Of a stretch of DNA of 64,000 bases, positions 44,789 through 54,286 are shown piece after piece; the first letter of the stretch is position 1, and each line of letters starts with the position of its first letter. Position numbers and translations under genes: made by a program. The notes below the pieces were generated by a model. It ran no database searches. It was not told the origin of the DNA and was given only the letters and a program-made list of their open reading frames with translations. The stretch spans positions 331,054-395,053 of the forward strand of contig NZ_JAPMXC010000010.1 of assembly GCF_026624755.1 (NCBI RefSeq), written 5' to 3'. Source of the DNA: Robbsia betulipollinis. Its GTDB lineage: Bacteria; Pseudomonadota; Gammaproteobacteria; Burkholderiales; Burkholderiaceae.

Positions 44789-47071
44789 CTAGATCTCGAT
44801 GGCCCGCCGCAGCGTCTCGCCGCCGAGCGGCAGGTCCCGAAAGCGCTGTCCCGTGGCGTCGCGCAGGGCGTTGGCGATCGCCCCGGCCGTCGGTCCCATC
44901 GCCGCCTCGCCACAGCCGAGGAACGGCATGGCCGGCCGGTCGATGAGATGCACCGTCACCTCGGTGGGCACCGACGAGAAACGCATGATGGGATAGCTGC
45001 CCCAGTCGAAACTGCGGATCCGCTCGGCGTCGTAGGCGAGCTGCTCGTACAGCGTCCAGCTGATGGATTGCAGGATGCCGCCCTCGATCTGGTTGCGGAC
45101 CCCGTCGGGACTGACGATATGGCCGGTATCGACCGCCGCCACGGCGCGCTGGACGCGCACGTCGCCCGTCTCGCGCTCGACCCGGATCTCCACGGCGACG
45201 GCCATGTAGGCCATGAGGTTCTTGTACCGCGCGAAGCCGAAGCCGATGCCGTGCCCGGGCGCGCGGGCCGACGCGCGCCGCGCCGGCCAGCCGAACGCCT
45301 GCGCGGCGCGGTGGACCACCTCGATGGCGCGCGGGTCGCGCAGATGGCGCAGCCGGAACGCCACCGGGTCGGCATGCGCGGCATCCGCCAGTTCGTCCAT
45401 GAAGCTTTCGATCGAGAACACGTTCATGTGCGCGCCCAGGCCCCGCATGGCCGACGAGCGCAACGGCATGGCCGGGATGAAATGATTGACCACGTAGGCG
45501 TTCGGAACGTCGTACAGCGGGATGCCGTTGCGATCGCCGCCGCCCTCGGGCTGGGGTATCGGCACCGGCGGCAGGGGTACGAGCGGCGTCGCCAGCGCCC
45601 ATGTCGGCATCAGCTTGCCCGGGTCCGACGGGCGCTCGTTGTGCGAACTGCTCCACAACGCGTAACGCCATTCGGTGATGCGACCGTCTGCGTCGACCTT
45701 CGCGCTCGCCTCGGTGACCATCGCGGGGGCGAATGCGTCCCACCGATGCTCGTCCTCGCGCATCCACTGGACCCTGACCGGGCGCCCGGGAAACGCGCGG
45801 GCAATGAGGACCGCGTCGGCGGCGACGTCGTCCGCCCCGTTGTGGCCGTAGCAGCCGGAACCCTCGACATGGATGCAGCGGACCTGCGCATCGGCCATCG
45901 ACAGCATCTTCGCCAGGCTGGCGCGCAGTGGGTAGACCCCTTGCGAGTGCGTCCAGACGGTCATCCGCGCGGCGGCGAGCGTATCGGAGAAAAGCGCGAT
46001 CGCGCACGACGGGCCGATCGACCCATGCAGCAGATAGGGTTTGGTGTACGTGGCATGGAGCGTCGCGACCGACGGTGCGGCGGCGCCCCGCCTGTCGGCG
46101 ATGACGATATCGCGCGACGGCAATGCCCGCAGGGTCGCGTGGATCGTTTCCGGCCGGGGCAGCGCGCGGCCGCCGGACCAGACGCAGCTAGCCGCCAGCG
46201 CGCGCTGGGCGCGGATCGCCCGCCACTCGTCGGTGGCGACGACGGCGAGGTAACTGCCGTCGCGCACCACCTTCAGCACGCCGGGCAGCGCCGCGACGCC
46301 GCGCGCATCGCACCGGACCAGCGTCGCGCTGTAGACGGGCGGGCGAACCACCCGCGCATGCACCATGCCGTCGAGCCGCATGTCCTGCACATAGCTGGGG
46401 CCGCCGGTGACTTTTCCGGGAATGTCGACGCGGGGCAGGGACGTGCCGATCAACGACAGTTGCGACGCATCGGTCAAGGGCGACGCGGGCCGAGCGAAAC
46501 GGTGCAGATCGACGCGTCGGACCGCGTCGCCGTAGCCGACGCGGCGGCCATCCGGCGCCGAGATCACGCCGTCGCGCGTCCGGAGCGTTGCGACATCGCC
46601 GTCGAGGATCTGCGCGGCGGCGTCCAGCAGCAGGCCGCGCACCTGCGCGGCGGCGTTGCGCAGCGCCGTGCCGCTGTCGGCCAGCGTGTGGCTGCCCGCG
46701 GTCACGCCTTCGTTGGGCGACAGCGCCGTATCGGCGGTGAGGAAGGCGATGGCGGACGGGGCCATGCGCAACTCGTCGGCCGCGACCTGCAGCAAGGCCG
46801 TCCGGATGCCGGTACCCAGTTCGACCTTGCCCGTGAACACCGTGACATGGCCCGCGGGATCGATCTTGATCCACGCGTCGAGGAAGGGATTCGTCTTCAG
46901 GCTTCCCGGGAGGTCTTGCGTCGCCTTGGCGATCTGTACCGGGGCGCCCTCGCCGGCCTGGGTCATCTGCGCGAAGACCCGCGCCTGCGGCAGGATCGTG
47001 AAACCGACCACCAGCGCCCCCGTCTTCAGCAACCGGCGCCGTCCGGCATCGAACCCGTCCGCGCGGCTCAT
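44789..47071 (-). CDS. Xanthine-dehydrogenase-family molybdenum subunit (isoquinoline 1-oxidoreductase beta type)
   Basis: 760 aa from the ATG overlapping the upstream stop. A twin-arginine signal at the start (GRRRLLKTGALVVGFTI) sends the folded protein to the periplasm. Family blocks include GGPSYVQDMRLDGMVHARVV, GCYGHNGADDVAADA, LRSSAMRGLGAHMN and, near the end, GCGEAAMGP with the catalytic Glu of molybdenum hydroxylases. It oxidises aldehydes or N-heteroaromatics using water. With the 2Fe-2S and cytochrome subunits it forms an IorBA/AldFGH-like complex. The substrate cannot be read from sequence. Confidence 0.88.
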   Translation of the reverse strand: MSRADGFDAGRRRLLKTGALVVGFTILPQARVFAQMTQAGEGAPVQIAKATQDLPGSLKTNPFLDAWIKIDPAGHVTVFTGKVELGTGIRTALLQVAADELRMAPSAIAFLTADTALSPNEGVTAGSHTLADSGTALRNAAAQVRGLLLDAAAQILDGDVATLRTRDGVISAPDGRRVGYGDAVRRVDLHRFARPASPLTDASQLSLIGTSLPRVDIPGKVTGGPSYVQDMRLDGMVHARVVRPPVYSATLVRCDARGVAALPGVLKVVRDGSYLAVVATDEWRAIRAQRALAASCVWSGGRALPRPETIHATLRALPSRDIVIADRRGAAAPSVATLHATYTKPYLLHGSIGPSCAIALFSDTLAAARMTVWTHSQGVYPLRASLAKMLSMADAQVRCIHVEGSGCYGHNGADDVAADAVLIARAFPGRPVRVQWMREDEHRWDAFAPAMVTEASAKVDADGRITEWRYALWSSSHNERPSDPGKLMPTWALATPLVPLPPVPIPQPEGGGDRNGIPLYDVPNAYVVNHFIPAMPLRSSAMRGLGAHMNVFSIESFMDELADAAHADPVAFRLRHLRDPRAIEVVHRAAQAFGWPARRASARAPGHGIGFGFARYKNLMAYMAVAVEIRVERETGDVRVQRAVAAVDTGHIVSPDGVRNQIEGGILQSISWTLYEQLAYDAERIRSFDWGSYPIMRFSSVPTEVTVHLIDRPAMPFLGCGEAAMGPTAGAIANALRDATGQRFRDLPLGGETLRRAIEI

Positions 47072-47559
47072 GCTTTTTTCCCCGGCGCGTCCGCGTCGCG
47101 GCGCCGCATGTCGGCGGCGGCCTGCCGAATGGCCGCGAGAATCCGCATATGCGTGCCGCAGCGGCACAGATTGGGTTCCATCGCGACGCGCACCTGCGCA
47201 TCGGTCGGCGCGGGGTTTTTTTCGAGAAATGCCTGGGCGCGCATGATCATGCCGGCGATGCAATAGCCGCACTGGGCCGCCTGCTTGTCGAGAAACGCCT
47301 TTTGCAACGGTCCCGGTTGCGCGGCCGACCCCAGGCTTTCGATGGTCCGCACGGCGCGCGCGCCCACCGCGGCGACCGGCAGCACGCAGGAAAACATCGC
47401 CTGCCCGTCGACGATCACCGTGCAGGCCCCGCATTGCCCGAGTCCGCAACCGTATTTCGCACCGTGCAGGCCGAGCTGATTGCGCAGCGCGTACAGAAGC
47501 GGCGTATCCGGATCCGCGTCGATCCGATGAGAAACGCCGTTGACGTGTATTTCAAGCAT
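47068..47559 (-). CDS. 2Fe-2S subunit of the molybdenum hydroxylase (isoquinoline 1-oxidoreductase alpha type)
   Basis: 163 aa from ATG MLEIHVNGVSHRID. There are two iron-sulfur motifs: the plant-type ferredoxin CGLGQCGACTV...C and the second, family-typical CGYCIAGM with NLCRCGTH. It has no signal of its own and is probably co-exported with the Tat-targeted molybdenum subunit. It overlaps that gene by four bases (ATGA) and starts 4 nt after the cytochrome gene, so the three are one operon. It carries electrons from the molybdenum centre to the cytochrome. Confidence 0.9.
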   Translation of the reverse strand: MLEIHVNGVSHRIDADPDTPLLYALRNQLGLHGAKYGCGLGQCGACTVIVDGQAMFSCVLPVAAVGARAVRTIESLGSAAQPGPLQKAFLDKQAAQCGYCIAGMIMRAQAFLEKNPAPTDAQVRVAMEPNLCRCGTHMRILAAIRQAAADMRRRDADAPGKKA

Positions 47560-47563
47560 CGCG

Positions 47564-48865
47564 CTAATCCTTCCCGCGCAGGGCGGCGACCGACTTTTCG
47601 GTGGCGTTCCAGGCAGGCTGTGTCGAATAGGTCGCACGCACGTAATTGGCGATGTCGGCGACCTGTCGATCATCGTACGTTTGCGCGAAAGCGGGCATGT
47701 AGTCCGTCGCCTCCGCGCGCTGCCAGGCGATGCCCTGCAGGATGACCCGGACCGCATTGCGCGGACGCTCCGCGCGCACGTCGTCACTGCGGTCCAGCGC
47801 GGGCCGGCGACCGATCATTTGCATCGGCGCGGCCGCGCCGTGGCAGGCCGCGCAGGATGCCGTGAACAGCGACCGCCCCCGCGCCACGCTGGCATCGAGC
47901 ATCGGCGTCGCCGGTGGCACACCGGCCGAAGAGACCGGCCGCGCGGCCGGGCGCGGCGTGTGCAGCGACAAAAAGTACATGGCCATGCGTCGCACGTCCG
48001 CCTCGGGGACGCGCGCCAGATCGCGGGTGACGGCGCGCATCGGCCCGGCCGCCACGCCGTGCTCGCTATCGCTGCCCGTGCGCAGATAGCCGGTCAACTG
48101 CGCCACCGTCCAGGGCCGGTTCCCTTGCGCCAGGGCGTTCAGGGGCGGCGCATCCCAGCCCTCGATCACGCCGCCTTCGAAGGCATGATCCGCGCGTTCG
48201 GCGCCCAGTACGTTCAGCGGCGTGTGGCAGGCCGCGCAATGTCCCAGCGCGTCGGCCAGGTAACGGCCGTCGCCGACGTCGCGGTCGGCGGGCGACATGT
48301 CCCGCGCGACGTCCGTGGCATGAGGACCGGGCGCAAGAAACAGAACATTCCAGAATGCCAGCAGCGGCCGCCAGCCCAGCGGAAAGATCAGGTGGTTGGC
48401 GGGCGCCGTCGCCCGTACCGGCGTGCGGCTCATCAGATAGGCGTAGGCAGCCTGGATATCCGCATCCGACATCCGTGTGAAATGCACATACGGGAACGCC
48501 GGATAGAGCAGCGTCCCGTCGCGGGAGCGCCCCTCGCGCAACGCGCGCGTGAAGGCGGCGAGCGACCATGTGCCGATCCCGGTCGCGCGATCCGGCGTGA
48601 TGTTCGTCGCGTAGATCGTGCCGAACGGCGTTTTGAGCGGCACGCCTCCCGCGAACGGCGCGCTCCCTTCCGCCGTGTGGCACACCATGCAGTCCCCCAG
48701 GGCGACCACGCGCGCACCCGCAGCGCGCAGGTCGCGGGGAAAAGCGTCGGGCGCGGGCGTCGACACAGGCGCCAGCGCCGGCGCCCGGGCGAGCGCGAAA
48801 CTCGCCGCCGCGGCCATGGCGACGACGCCCGACAGGGAAAGCCACACGACATTGCTGCGTTTCAT
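47564..48865 (-). CDS. Three-haem cytochrome c subunit of the dehydrogenase
   Basis: 433 aa with a signal sequence (VVWLSLSGVVAMAAAASFALA). Three CxxCH haem sites: CMVCH, CAACH in HCAACHTPLN and CAACH in SCAACHGAAA. This is the membrane-attached cytochrome found with alcohol and aldehyde dehydrogenases (AdhB-like). It is the first gene of the operon, followed by the 2Fe-2S and molybdenum subunits, and passes electrons to quinone or to a terminal oxidase. Confidence 0.9.
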   Translation of the reverse strand: MKRSNVVWLSLSGVVAMAAAASFALARAPALAPVSTPAPDAFPRDLRAAGARVVALGDCMVCHTAEGSAPFAGGVPLKTPFGTIYATNITPDRATGIGTWSLAAFTRALREGRSRDGTLLYPAFPYVHFTRMSDADIQAAYAYLMSRTPVRATAPANHLIFPLGWRPLLAFWNVLFLAPGPHATDVARDMSPADRDVGDGRYLADALGHCAACHTPLNVLGAERADHAFEGGVIEGWDAPPLNALAQGNRPWTVAQLTGYLRTGSDSEHGVAAGPMRAVTRDLARVPEADVRRMAMYFLSLHTPRPAARPVSSAGVPPATPMLDASVARGRSLFTASCAACHGAAAPMQMIGRRPALDRSDDVRAERPRNAVRVILQGIAWQRAEATDYMPAFAQTYDDRQVADIANYVRATYSTQPAWNATEKSVAALRGKD

Positions 48866-49200
48866 CGAAGACCGTCCCGCCTCATGGCCTGCCTGCTGTC
48901 GGTCTTACGCAATCGTAAGCCTGGTCGCCGTTTCAGGGCCGAGACCGTGTCCGGAGATTCAAGGAGCCGTTCCCTATAGTCTACCGCCGCGTCGGCATAC
49001 GGGTAAGGCGGTGCTCCGCGTCGCTTTTTCGCGCAGCGACGAAAAGATCCTGCGGCGCCGCGAACCTTGCAGCCCCTCGGCTTGAAGAAAAAATTCCCTG
49101 TCCGTGACGCCGCCATGGACAGAGGCCTCGTGATGGTCCGACTCGCCATTCGACGCACCGATGGTTTGCATCAGCATGGACTTGGTCGTAAAGTGCGTCG
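48866..49200. other. Divergent intergenic region, 335 bp
   Basis: Lies between the cytochrome gene (leftward) and the SDR gene (rightward), so it should contain both promoters. Open frames in it are not protein-like. No clear operator is recognised. Confidence 0.4.
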
Positions 49201-49986
49201 ATGAACTCATCACCCAAATTAACAGATATGGACCAGATCAAAGTTATTCTGACAGGCCACACCCGCGGGTTGGGAGCATCGATCGCCGAACGATTGCTGG
49301 CGCGTGGCGTCCACGTATTGGGACTTTCCCGCAGGACGCATCCGACGCTTGCCGCGTCCGTTCCCGGCCGTTTTGAACAGGTGGCTTTGGACCTTGGCGA
49401 CACCGCCGGGCTGGCACGCTGGCTGGCCTCGGATAGCTTGTCGCGCTTCGCAGCCGGGGCCAGCCAGATCCTGCTCATCAACAACGCCGGCACCGTACAG
49501 CCGGTCGGGCCGCTGGAAACGCAGTCGCATGACGCGATTGCCCGTGCGGTGAGCGTGAATGTCACCGCGCCATTGATGCTGTCCGCCGCATTGATGGCGG
49601 TGACCTCCACACCCGCGTTCGCCGGGGTGGATCGACGGATCATGCATATCTCCAGTGGCGCGGGGCGGAACGCGACCGCCGGCTGGAGCGTCTATTGCGC
49701 GACGAAGGCCGCGCTCGACCATCACGCCAGGGCCGTTGCGCTTGATCAGGGCTTGCCCTTGCGCATTGCCAGCGTTGCGCCAGGCGTCGTCGACACGGAT
49801 ATGCAAGGAGAGATCCGCAGCAGTGCAGAGGAAAAATTTCCCGCTTTGCGCCGCTTTGAAGCGCTGAAGAGCGAGGGAAAACTTGTCACCCCGGCAGAAA
49901 CCGCCGAGAAGCTTTTACACCACTTGTTCAGTGCTGATTTTGGCGAAAGGGTCATCGCCGACGTACGTGAACTGTCGACAAATTGA
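49201..49986 (+). CDS. Short-chain dehydrogenase/reductase
   Basis: 261 aa, or 252 if begun at the ATG giving MDQIKVILTGH. NAD(P)-binding TGHTRGLG, LLINNAGTVQP and the catalytic S...YxxxK (HISSGAGRN, then YCATK) are all present. The overall pattern is near the sepiapterin/benzil reductase branch of classical SDRs. Cytosolic. It is followed after 33 nt by a LysR gene in the same direction. The substrate is unknown. Confidence 0.87.
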   Translation: MNSSPKLTDMDQIKVILTGHTRGLGASIAERLLARGVHVLGLSRRTHPTLAASVPGRFEQVALDLGDTAGLARWLASDSLSRFAAGASQILLINNAGTVQPVGPLETQSHDAIARAVSVNVTAPLMLSAALMAVTSTPAFAGVDRRIMHISSGAGRNATAGWSVYCATKAALDHHARAVALDQGLPLRIASVAPGVVDTDMQGEIRSSAEEKFPALRRFEALKSEGKLVTPAETAEKLLHHLFSADFGERVIADVRELSTN

Positions 49987-50019
49987 CGGGTTGCGACTCT
50001 TAAAGTTCCGAATAATAAA

Positions 50020-50925
50020 ATGACAGACTCCGGCGATATACGGTTCCTGATGACCATTCGCGACAGCGGCAGTCTCACCGCGGCATCGCGGAAATTGGGA
50101 TTGTCCCCTTCCGCGGTGACCCAACGCCTGCAGCTGTTGGAGAGGAAGTTATCCATGAGACTGGTGGACCGCACGGCGCGCAAGCTTCTCTTTACCGAGG
50201 AAGGCCAGTTGCTATGCGAGCGCGGAGGAAATCTGGTACAGCAATTCGACGCGCTTTTCGACGATTTACGCGAACGCAGCGGAGAACTGGTTGGAACGTT
50301 GAGGATCAATGCACCCTTCGGCTTCGGACGTCGATACATATCGCCGGTCATCGCCGATTTTCAACAGCAGAACCCGGAAGTCTCGATCATGCTCAGCCTC
50401 TCCGATCGTCCTCTGACGGAAACGATCGATCGTTTCGATGTCGTCGTGCATATCGGTGGACTCCAGGCGTCCAATCTGATCGGCCATGCCCTGGCGCCGA
50501 ATGCGAGATTTGTTTGCGCTTCTCCATCGTTTATAAAGCGTTTTGGGAATCCAGCTACACCGGATGAGTTGATGAAGGTGCCTTGCATCGTGCTACCGGA
50601 AAACAACGAGGATGTCTCGCTGTGGAATTTCAGTAAAGGGAAAATAAGCCGTAGCGTTCGAGTGTCGTCGAAACTGAGTTGCAACGACGGCGATGTGATT
50701 CGACGCTGGGCATGCGAGGGTCGCGGCGCGATTCTTCGGTCCGAATGGGATGTCGCCGACGACCTGCGGAGCGGGCGGCTGATCAGACTTTTGCCGACCT
50801 GGAAAACGTCGGACGCAAACGTCATCGCATTGACCCACAGTCGCACTGGTTTGCCCGCGAGGACCCGGCACTTCATGGCGTTTCTGCGGGACAGTTTCAA
50901 ACCGACACCTGAGTGGCGGTCTTGA
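50020..50925 (+). CDS. LysR-family transcriptional regulator
   Basis: 301 aa. The N-terminal winged helix is SGSLTAASRKLGLSPSAVTQ, then RLQLLERKLSMRLVDR; the effector domain runs from about 90 to 295. It lies between the SDR and the PLP-enzyme gene, all rightward, with 189 bp before the latter. It may control either neighbour; typical LysR control would favour a divergent gene, and none exists here. Confidence 0.9.
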   Translation: MTDSGDIRFLMTIRDSGSLTAASRKLGLSPSAVTQRLQLLERKLSMRLVDRTARKLLFTEEGQLLCERGGNLVQQFDALFDDLRERSGELVGTLRINAPFGFGRRYISPVIADFQQQNPEVSIMLSLSDRPLTETIDRFDVVVHIGGLQASNLIGHALAPNARFVCASPSFIKRFGNPATPDELMKVPCIVLPENNEDVSLWNFSKGKISRSVRVSSKLSCNDGDVIRRWACEGRGAILRSEWDVADDLRSGRLIRLLPTWKTSDANVIALTHSRTGLPARTRHFMAFLRDSFKPTPEWRS

Positions 50926-51114
50926 TGACGTGTTGCGCATCGCCCTGGACGTCAACCAACCGCAACGATTCATCCGCACGATAGTTCATCTATTTTAAAT
51001 ATAAGATTAAAAGTATGTTAAAGAAAAACAAGTTTTTGGAATTTATAATCGGACGCAGCGATTTGGTGAGCCACCGGATTCGGTGCGACGACGTGTAACC
51101 AGGACAATAACTCG

Positions 51115-52263
51115 ATGATGCTGGATCTGCTTGATACACCCGCCGCGGTGATCGATATCCCCCGGATGGAAAAGAACATCGCCCTGATGCAGCAGCGCAT
51201 GAACACGCTTGGCGTGAACTTTCGTCCTCACGTGAAGACGACCAAATGTGTCGAAGTCGTTCGTGCGCAGATTGCCGCAGGCGCGAAGGGTATAACGGTT
51301 TCCACATTGAAAGAAGCGGAAGCATTCTTCGCCGCGGGCGTGGTGGATATCCTCTACGCCGTGGGTATCGACCCGTCCAAGTTATCGAGAGCGATGATGC
51401 TCAGGAAAAAAGGATGCGACTTGAAGCTCGTGGTCGACAATCCCGCCGCGGCGGCCGCGGTGGGTGAGTTCGTTCGCCGGCATGGTGTTCGCTTCGAGGT
51501 CTGGATCGAAGTCGACACCGACGGGCATCGATCAGGCATCACGCCCGGCGAGGACACGCTCCTCGAAGTGGGCAGGATCCTGCAAGACGCCAAAATCGAG
51601 GTGGGTGGCGTCTTGACCCATGCGGGTTCCAGTTATGAATTGAATACACACGAAGCTTTGCAGGCGCTGGCCGAACAGGAACGGGCAGGGTGCGTGCAGG
51701 CGGCACGACGACTGCGCGATATCGGCATAGCGTGCGAGGGCGTCAGCGTGGGTTCGACGCCGACGGCACTCGCCGCACGTAGTCTGGAGGGCGTGACGGA
51801 AGTACGCGCGGGTGTCTATGTGCTGTTCGATTTGGTGATGCGCAATGTCGGCGTCTGCGCTTTCGACGATATCGCCCTGAGCGTACTTGCCACGGTTATC
51901 GGCCATCAACCGGAAAAGGGCTGGGCGATCCTGGATGCAGGCTGGATGGCGATGAGCCGCGACCGCGGCACTTCGAAACAGTCCCATGATTTTGGTTACG
52001 GCCAACCCTGCATGCTTGACGGTACGCCACTTCATGACTATATATTGAGCGGCGCCAATCAGGAACACGGCATTCTCTCGCCCGCCGAATCGGAATACGG
52101 CGACGCGTCGACTTCGCAGGACATACGCGCACGCTTTCCGATTGGAACGAAACTCAGAATCCTGCCGAACCATGCCTGCGCCACGGGAGCGCAATTTCCC
52201 GAATACCATGCCCTTCAAGCGACGGGCGAACTGACCGTCTGGCAGCGCTTTTATGGATGGTGA
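51115..52263 (+). CDS. PLP enzyme, D-threonine aldolase / D-serine dehydratase (DSD1) family
   Basis: 382 aa (ATGATG start). A fold-III alanine-racemase-like barrel with the PLP Lys K41 in RPHVKTTK, and a C-terminal domain with the metal-binding H353 and C355 in LPNHACATG, as in zinc-dependent D-serine dehydratase and D-threonine aldolase. These enzymes break down D-3-hydroxy amino acids in the cytosol. The gene has its own AT-rich promoter region (about 50990-51060). The exact substrate (D-Thr, D-Ser or D-3-hydroxyaspartate) cannot be chosen by eye. Confidence 0.87.
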   Translation: MMLDLLDTPAAVIDIPRMEKNIALMQQRMNTLGVNFRPHVKTTKCVEVVRAQIAAGAKGITVSTLKEAEAFFAAGVVDILYAVGIDPSKLSRAMMLRKKGCDLKLVVDNPAAAAAVGEFVRRHGVRFEVWIEVDTDGHRSGITPGEDTLLEVGRILQDAKIEVGGVLTHAGSSYELNTHEALQALAEQERAGCVQAARRLRDIGIACEGVSVGSTPTALAARSLEGVTEVRAGVYVLFDLVMRNVGVCAFDDIALSVLATVIGHQPEKGWAILDAGWMAMSRDRGTSKQSHDFGYGQPCMLDGTPLHDYILSGANQEHGILSPAESEYGDASTSQDIRARFPIGTKLRILPNHACATGAQFPEYHALQATGELTVWQRFYGW

Positions 52264-52354
52264 GATTGCTGCGCTACGGGTCCAAAACGAAACGAGAGGC
52301 GGCAGCGGCCGGCGGCGGGACCGCCGGCGATCCGATATGACACGGGACCGCCGT

Positions 52355-52578
52355 TAGTCGCGCCCTTCGCGACCGGCTGGCCGACCTGTTTGGTCAGCGT
52401 CTCGACCGCATCCTTCGAGGATAGCGGGCCGAGTGTCGTTTTCGGATCCAGAGGCTCGCCCATCGTCACACCCTGCATTTGCGCGGTGACGGCGGCAAGG
52501 AATGCGTCGGCCACGGCCTCATGGACGATGAAGCGCTTGGCCGCGGTGCACACCTGCCCGTTGTCGGCAAGCCGTCGA
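52355..52578 (-). pseudogene. Aldehyde dehydrogenase (GabD-like), internal fragment
   Basis: About 74 codons match the catalytic Cys region of NAD(P)-aldehyde dehydrogenases: ADNGQVCTAAKRFIVHE, then EPLDPKTTLGPLSSKDAVE. The usual upstream cofactor domain and the downstream C-terminal part are absent. The fragment has no start and is out of context, so it is a remnant of a succinate-semialdehyde-dehydrogenase-type gene. Confidence 0.7.
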
Positions 52579-52621
52579 GGTATGATTTTCATCATCACCG
52601 AGATCACGCAGGCTTGTTTCG

Positions 52622-53059
52622 TCAGGGGCGGGCGATCGCCTTTTCCCTGTTTTGCAATACTTCGGCGAGGAACCAATACGCTTCCTTCCATGCCTCCAGG
52701 ATGGAGGCGTCGACGGCGTCGCCCAAAATATCCTTTATGGCAGGCAGCAACGCATCGGCCACCGGGCCGTAGTGTTCGGGCGCGATATGGGCTGCTACGT
52801 GGCGCTTCGCCACGCGCTCGATCGCGCCATGCAGGGCGGACAGATTGTCGACGTTCTGGGCATATGCCAGGATCGCGGCCGCCAGCCGTTTGGGTTGTTC
52901 GCCGGGTGCCGAACCGGCATTGTCGAAGAGTGCTTTCATCTTCGGGTCGGTAAAAAGTCTGTCATACATTCGGGTCGTAATCGCGAGACCGTGCTGCTGC
53001 ATGATGGGCGCGGTGCGTTTGACGATGGCGATGACTTCGGGCGAAAGCGGTTTGCTCAT
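52622..53059 (-). CDS. Single-domain globin (flavohaemoglobin-like)
   Basis: 145 aa from ATG MSKPLSPEVIAIVK. This is the globin half of Hmp without the reductase. Proximal His H87 lies in AKRHVAAHIAPEHY, the distal-pocket Tyr is at about 32 (TRMYDRLF), and the end is FLAEVLQNREKA. Like Vitreoscilla haemoglobin, it would bind oxygen or detoxify nitric oxide with a separate reductase. It lies 72 nt after the MFS gene and next to a nitronate monooxygenase, which hints at reactive-nitrogen handling. Confidence 0.87.
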   Translation of the reverse strand: MSKPLSPEVIAIVKRTAPIMQQHGLAITTRMYDRLFTDPKMKALFDNAGSAPGEQPKRLAAAILAYAQNVDNLSALHGAIERVAKRHVAAHIAPEHYGPVADALLPAIKDILGDAVDASILEAWKEAYWFLAEVLQNREKAIARP

Positions 53060-53131
53060 GGCGAAAACTCGAAAAGGTGGAGAAAAAGGCGCCGCGCGTG
53101 AACCGGACATCCCGGCGTGCGGCTCGATCCG

Positions 53132-54286
53132 TTAGAGACGCATGCTGATCAGAATTCCCAGAATCAGGGCCGCGGATGCCGCCATCAGCGATCTCGAAAA
53201 GTCGTGGCTTTGCGCATAGAGCGCTTGGGCAAGGACGGGGCCGATAACCTGCCCGAGGCCGTACACGAGCGTCATCGTCGCGAGCAGATTGATTCCGGCC
53301 TTTCCCGCCGCGCGCTGCGCTGCCGGCATTGCGATCGTGACGGTACCCATGAAGGTGCCGCCCACCAGCAACGCGCTCAACAGACAGTTGACGGTGGATG
53401 CGGAGAATGCCGGCAGTACGACCCCGACCGCCTGGACCGCCAGATTGATGCGCAATGCGGTTCGCGTTCCCCATCGCCCGTGAAGTCGGTGCCAGAGAAA
53501 GCAGGACGGTGCCGCGCCGAGTCCGAAGACGGCCCAGACGTGCGCCGGGTCCAGGTCGGGCAATGCCGATTTCACGAGGAGGGGAAGATACGTGGCCGTC
53601 ACGATATAACCCAGGCCAGCCAGTCCATAGAGCCCGACCAAGGGCCAGTGCGAGACCGGCATCGCCGTGGACGCCGTGCCCTGGCTGGCGCTCTCCAGGC
53701 TTTCCGAACCGCGGGCGGCAATCCCAGGCGCGGCGCCCAGGCCAATCACCAGGGTCACGGCCGCCAACACCAGCCACATGGTGGGGCTCCGCAAACCGGC
53801 ATGGGCCGCGATGACGAGGATTTCCGCGGATACGGCGATGCCCACTCCCACACCGGCATAAAGCCATGGCGTGCCGCCAAAGTGCTTGCGGTATTCGAGC
53901 AACCACAGGGAGGCGGAGACCATCGACAGCGCGCTGAACACGCCCGCGCAGCCGCGCACCACGATGATCGCCCAGAGCGGCGTGAAAAAAGCCATGGCGA
54001 CCAGGCAAAGCGTCGTTCCCACGACCGACCAGAGGCAGAAACGGTGGGCATTCCCGGCTCGGGCCCGTACCGAAATCAGCGCGCCGAGCAGATAACCGCC
54101 ATAGTTCGCCGATGCCGCGAAGCTGCCGCCTCGCAACGTCAAAAGGCCTTCATCGACCATATGCGGGTACACGGCCGTGAAAGCGAAGCGGCCGAAGCCC
54201 ATCCCGATCGCCATGATCAGCGCGGCTTCGATCGCCGAGCGCAGCTTGAAATTCCGTTTGCGCAGTACCGTTGCGGGCGCCGTCAT
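53132..54286 (-). CDS. MFS transporter, YbfB/YjiJ type
   Basis: 384 aa with about twelve membrane helices; the start has the family signature AALIMAIGMGFGRFAFTAVY, then PHMVDEGLLTLRGGSFAASA NYGGYLLGALIS-like spacing. The gene overlaps the LysR stop by four bases (ATGA), so both are translated together. The cargo is unknown. YbfB-type carriers are usually single-component exporters of small organic molecules. Confidence 0.85.
   Translation of the reverse strand: MTAPATVLRKRNFKLRSAIEAALIMAIGMGFGRFAFTAVYPHMVDEGLLTLRGGSFAASANYGGYLLGALISVRARAGNAHRFCLWSVVGTTLCLVAMAFFTPLWAIIVVRGCAGVFSALSMVSASLWLLEYRKHFGGTPWLYAGVGVGIAVSAEILVIAAHAGLRSPTMWLVLAAVTLVIGLGAAPGIAARGSESLESASQGTASTAMPVSHWPLVGLYGLAGLGYIVTATYLPLLVKSALPDLDPAHVWAVFGLGAAPSCFLWHRLHGRWGTRTALRINLAVQAVGVVLPAFSASTVNCLLSALLVGGTFMGTVTIAMPAAQRAAGKAGINLLATMTLVYGLGQVIGPVLAQALYAQSHDFSRSLMAASAALILGILISMRL

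Noticed and set aside
44723-47266. 847-codon plus frame
   Set aside because: Antisense of the molybdenum subunit; Arg/His/Gly-rich without domains.
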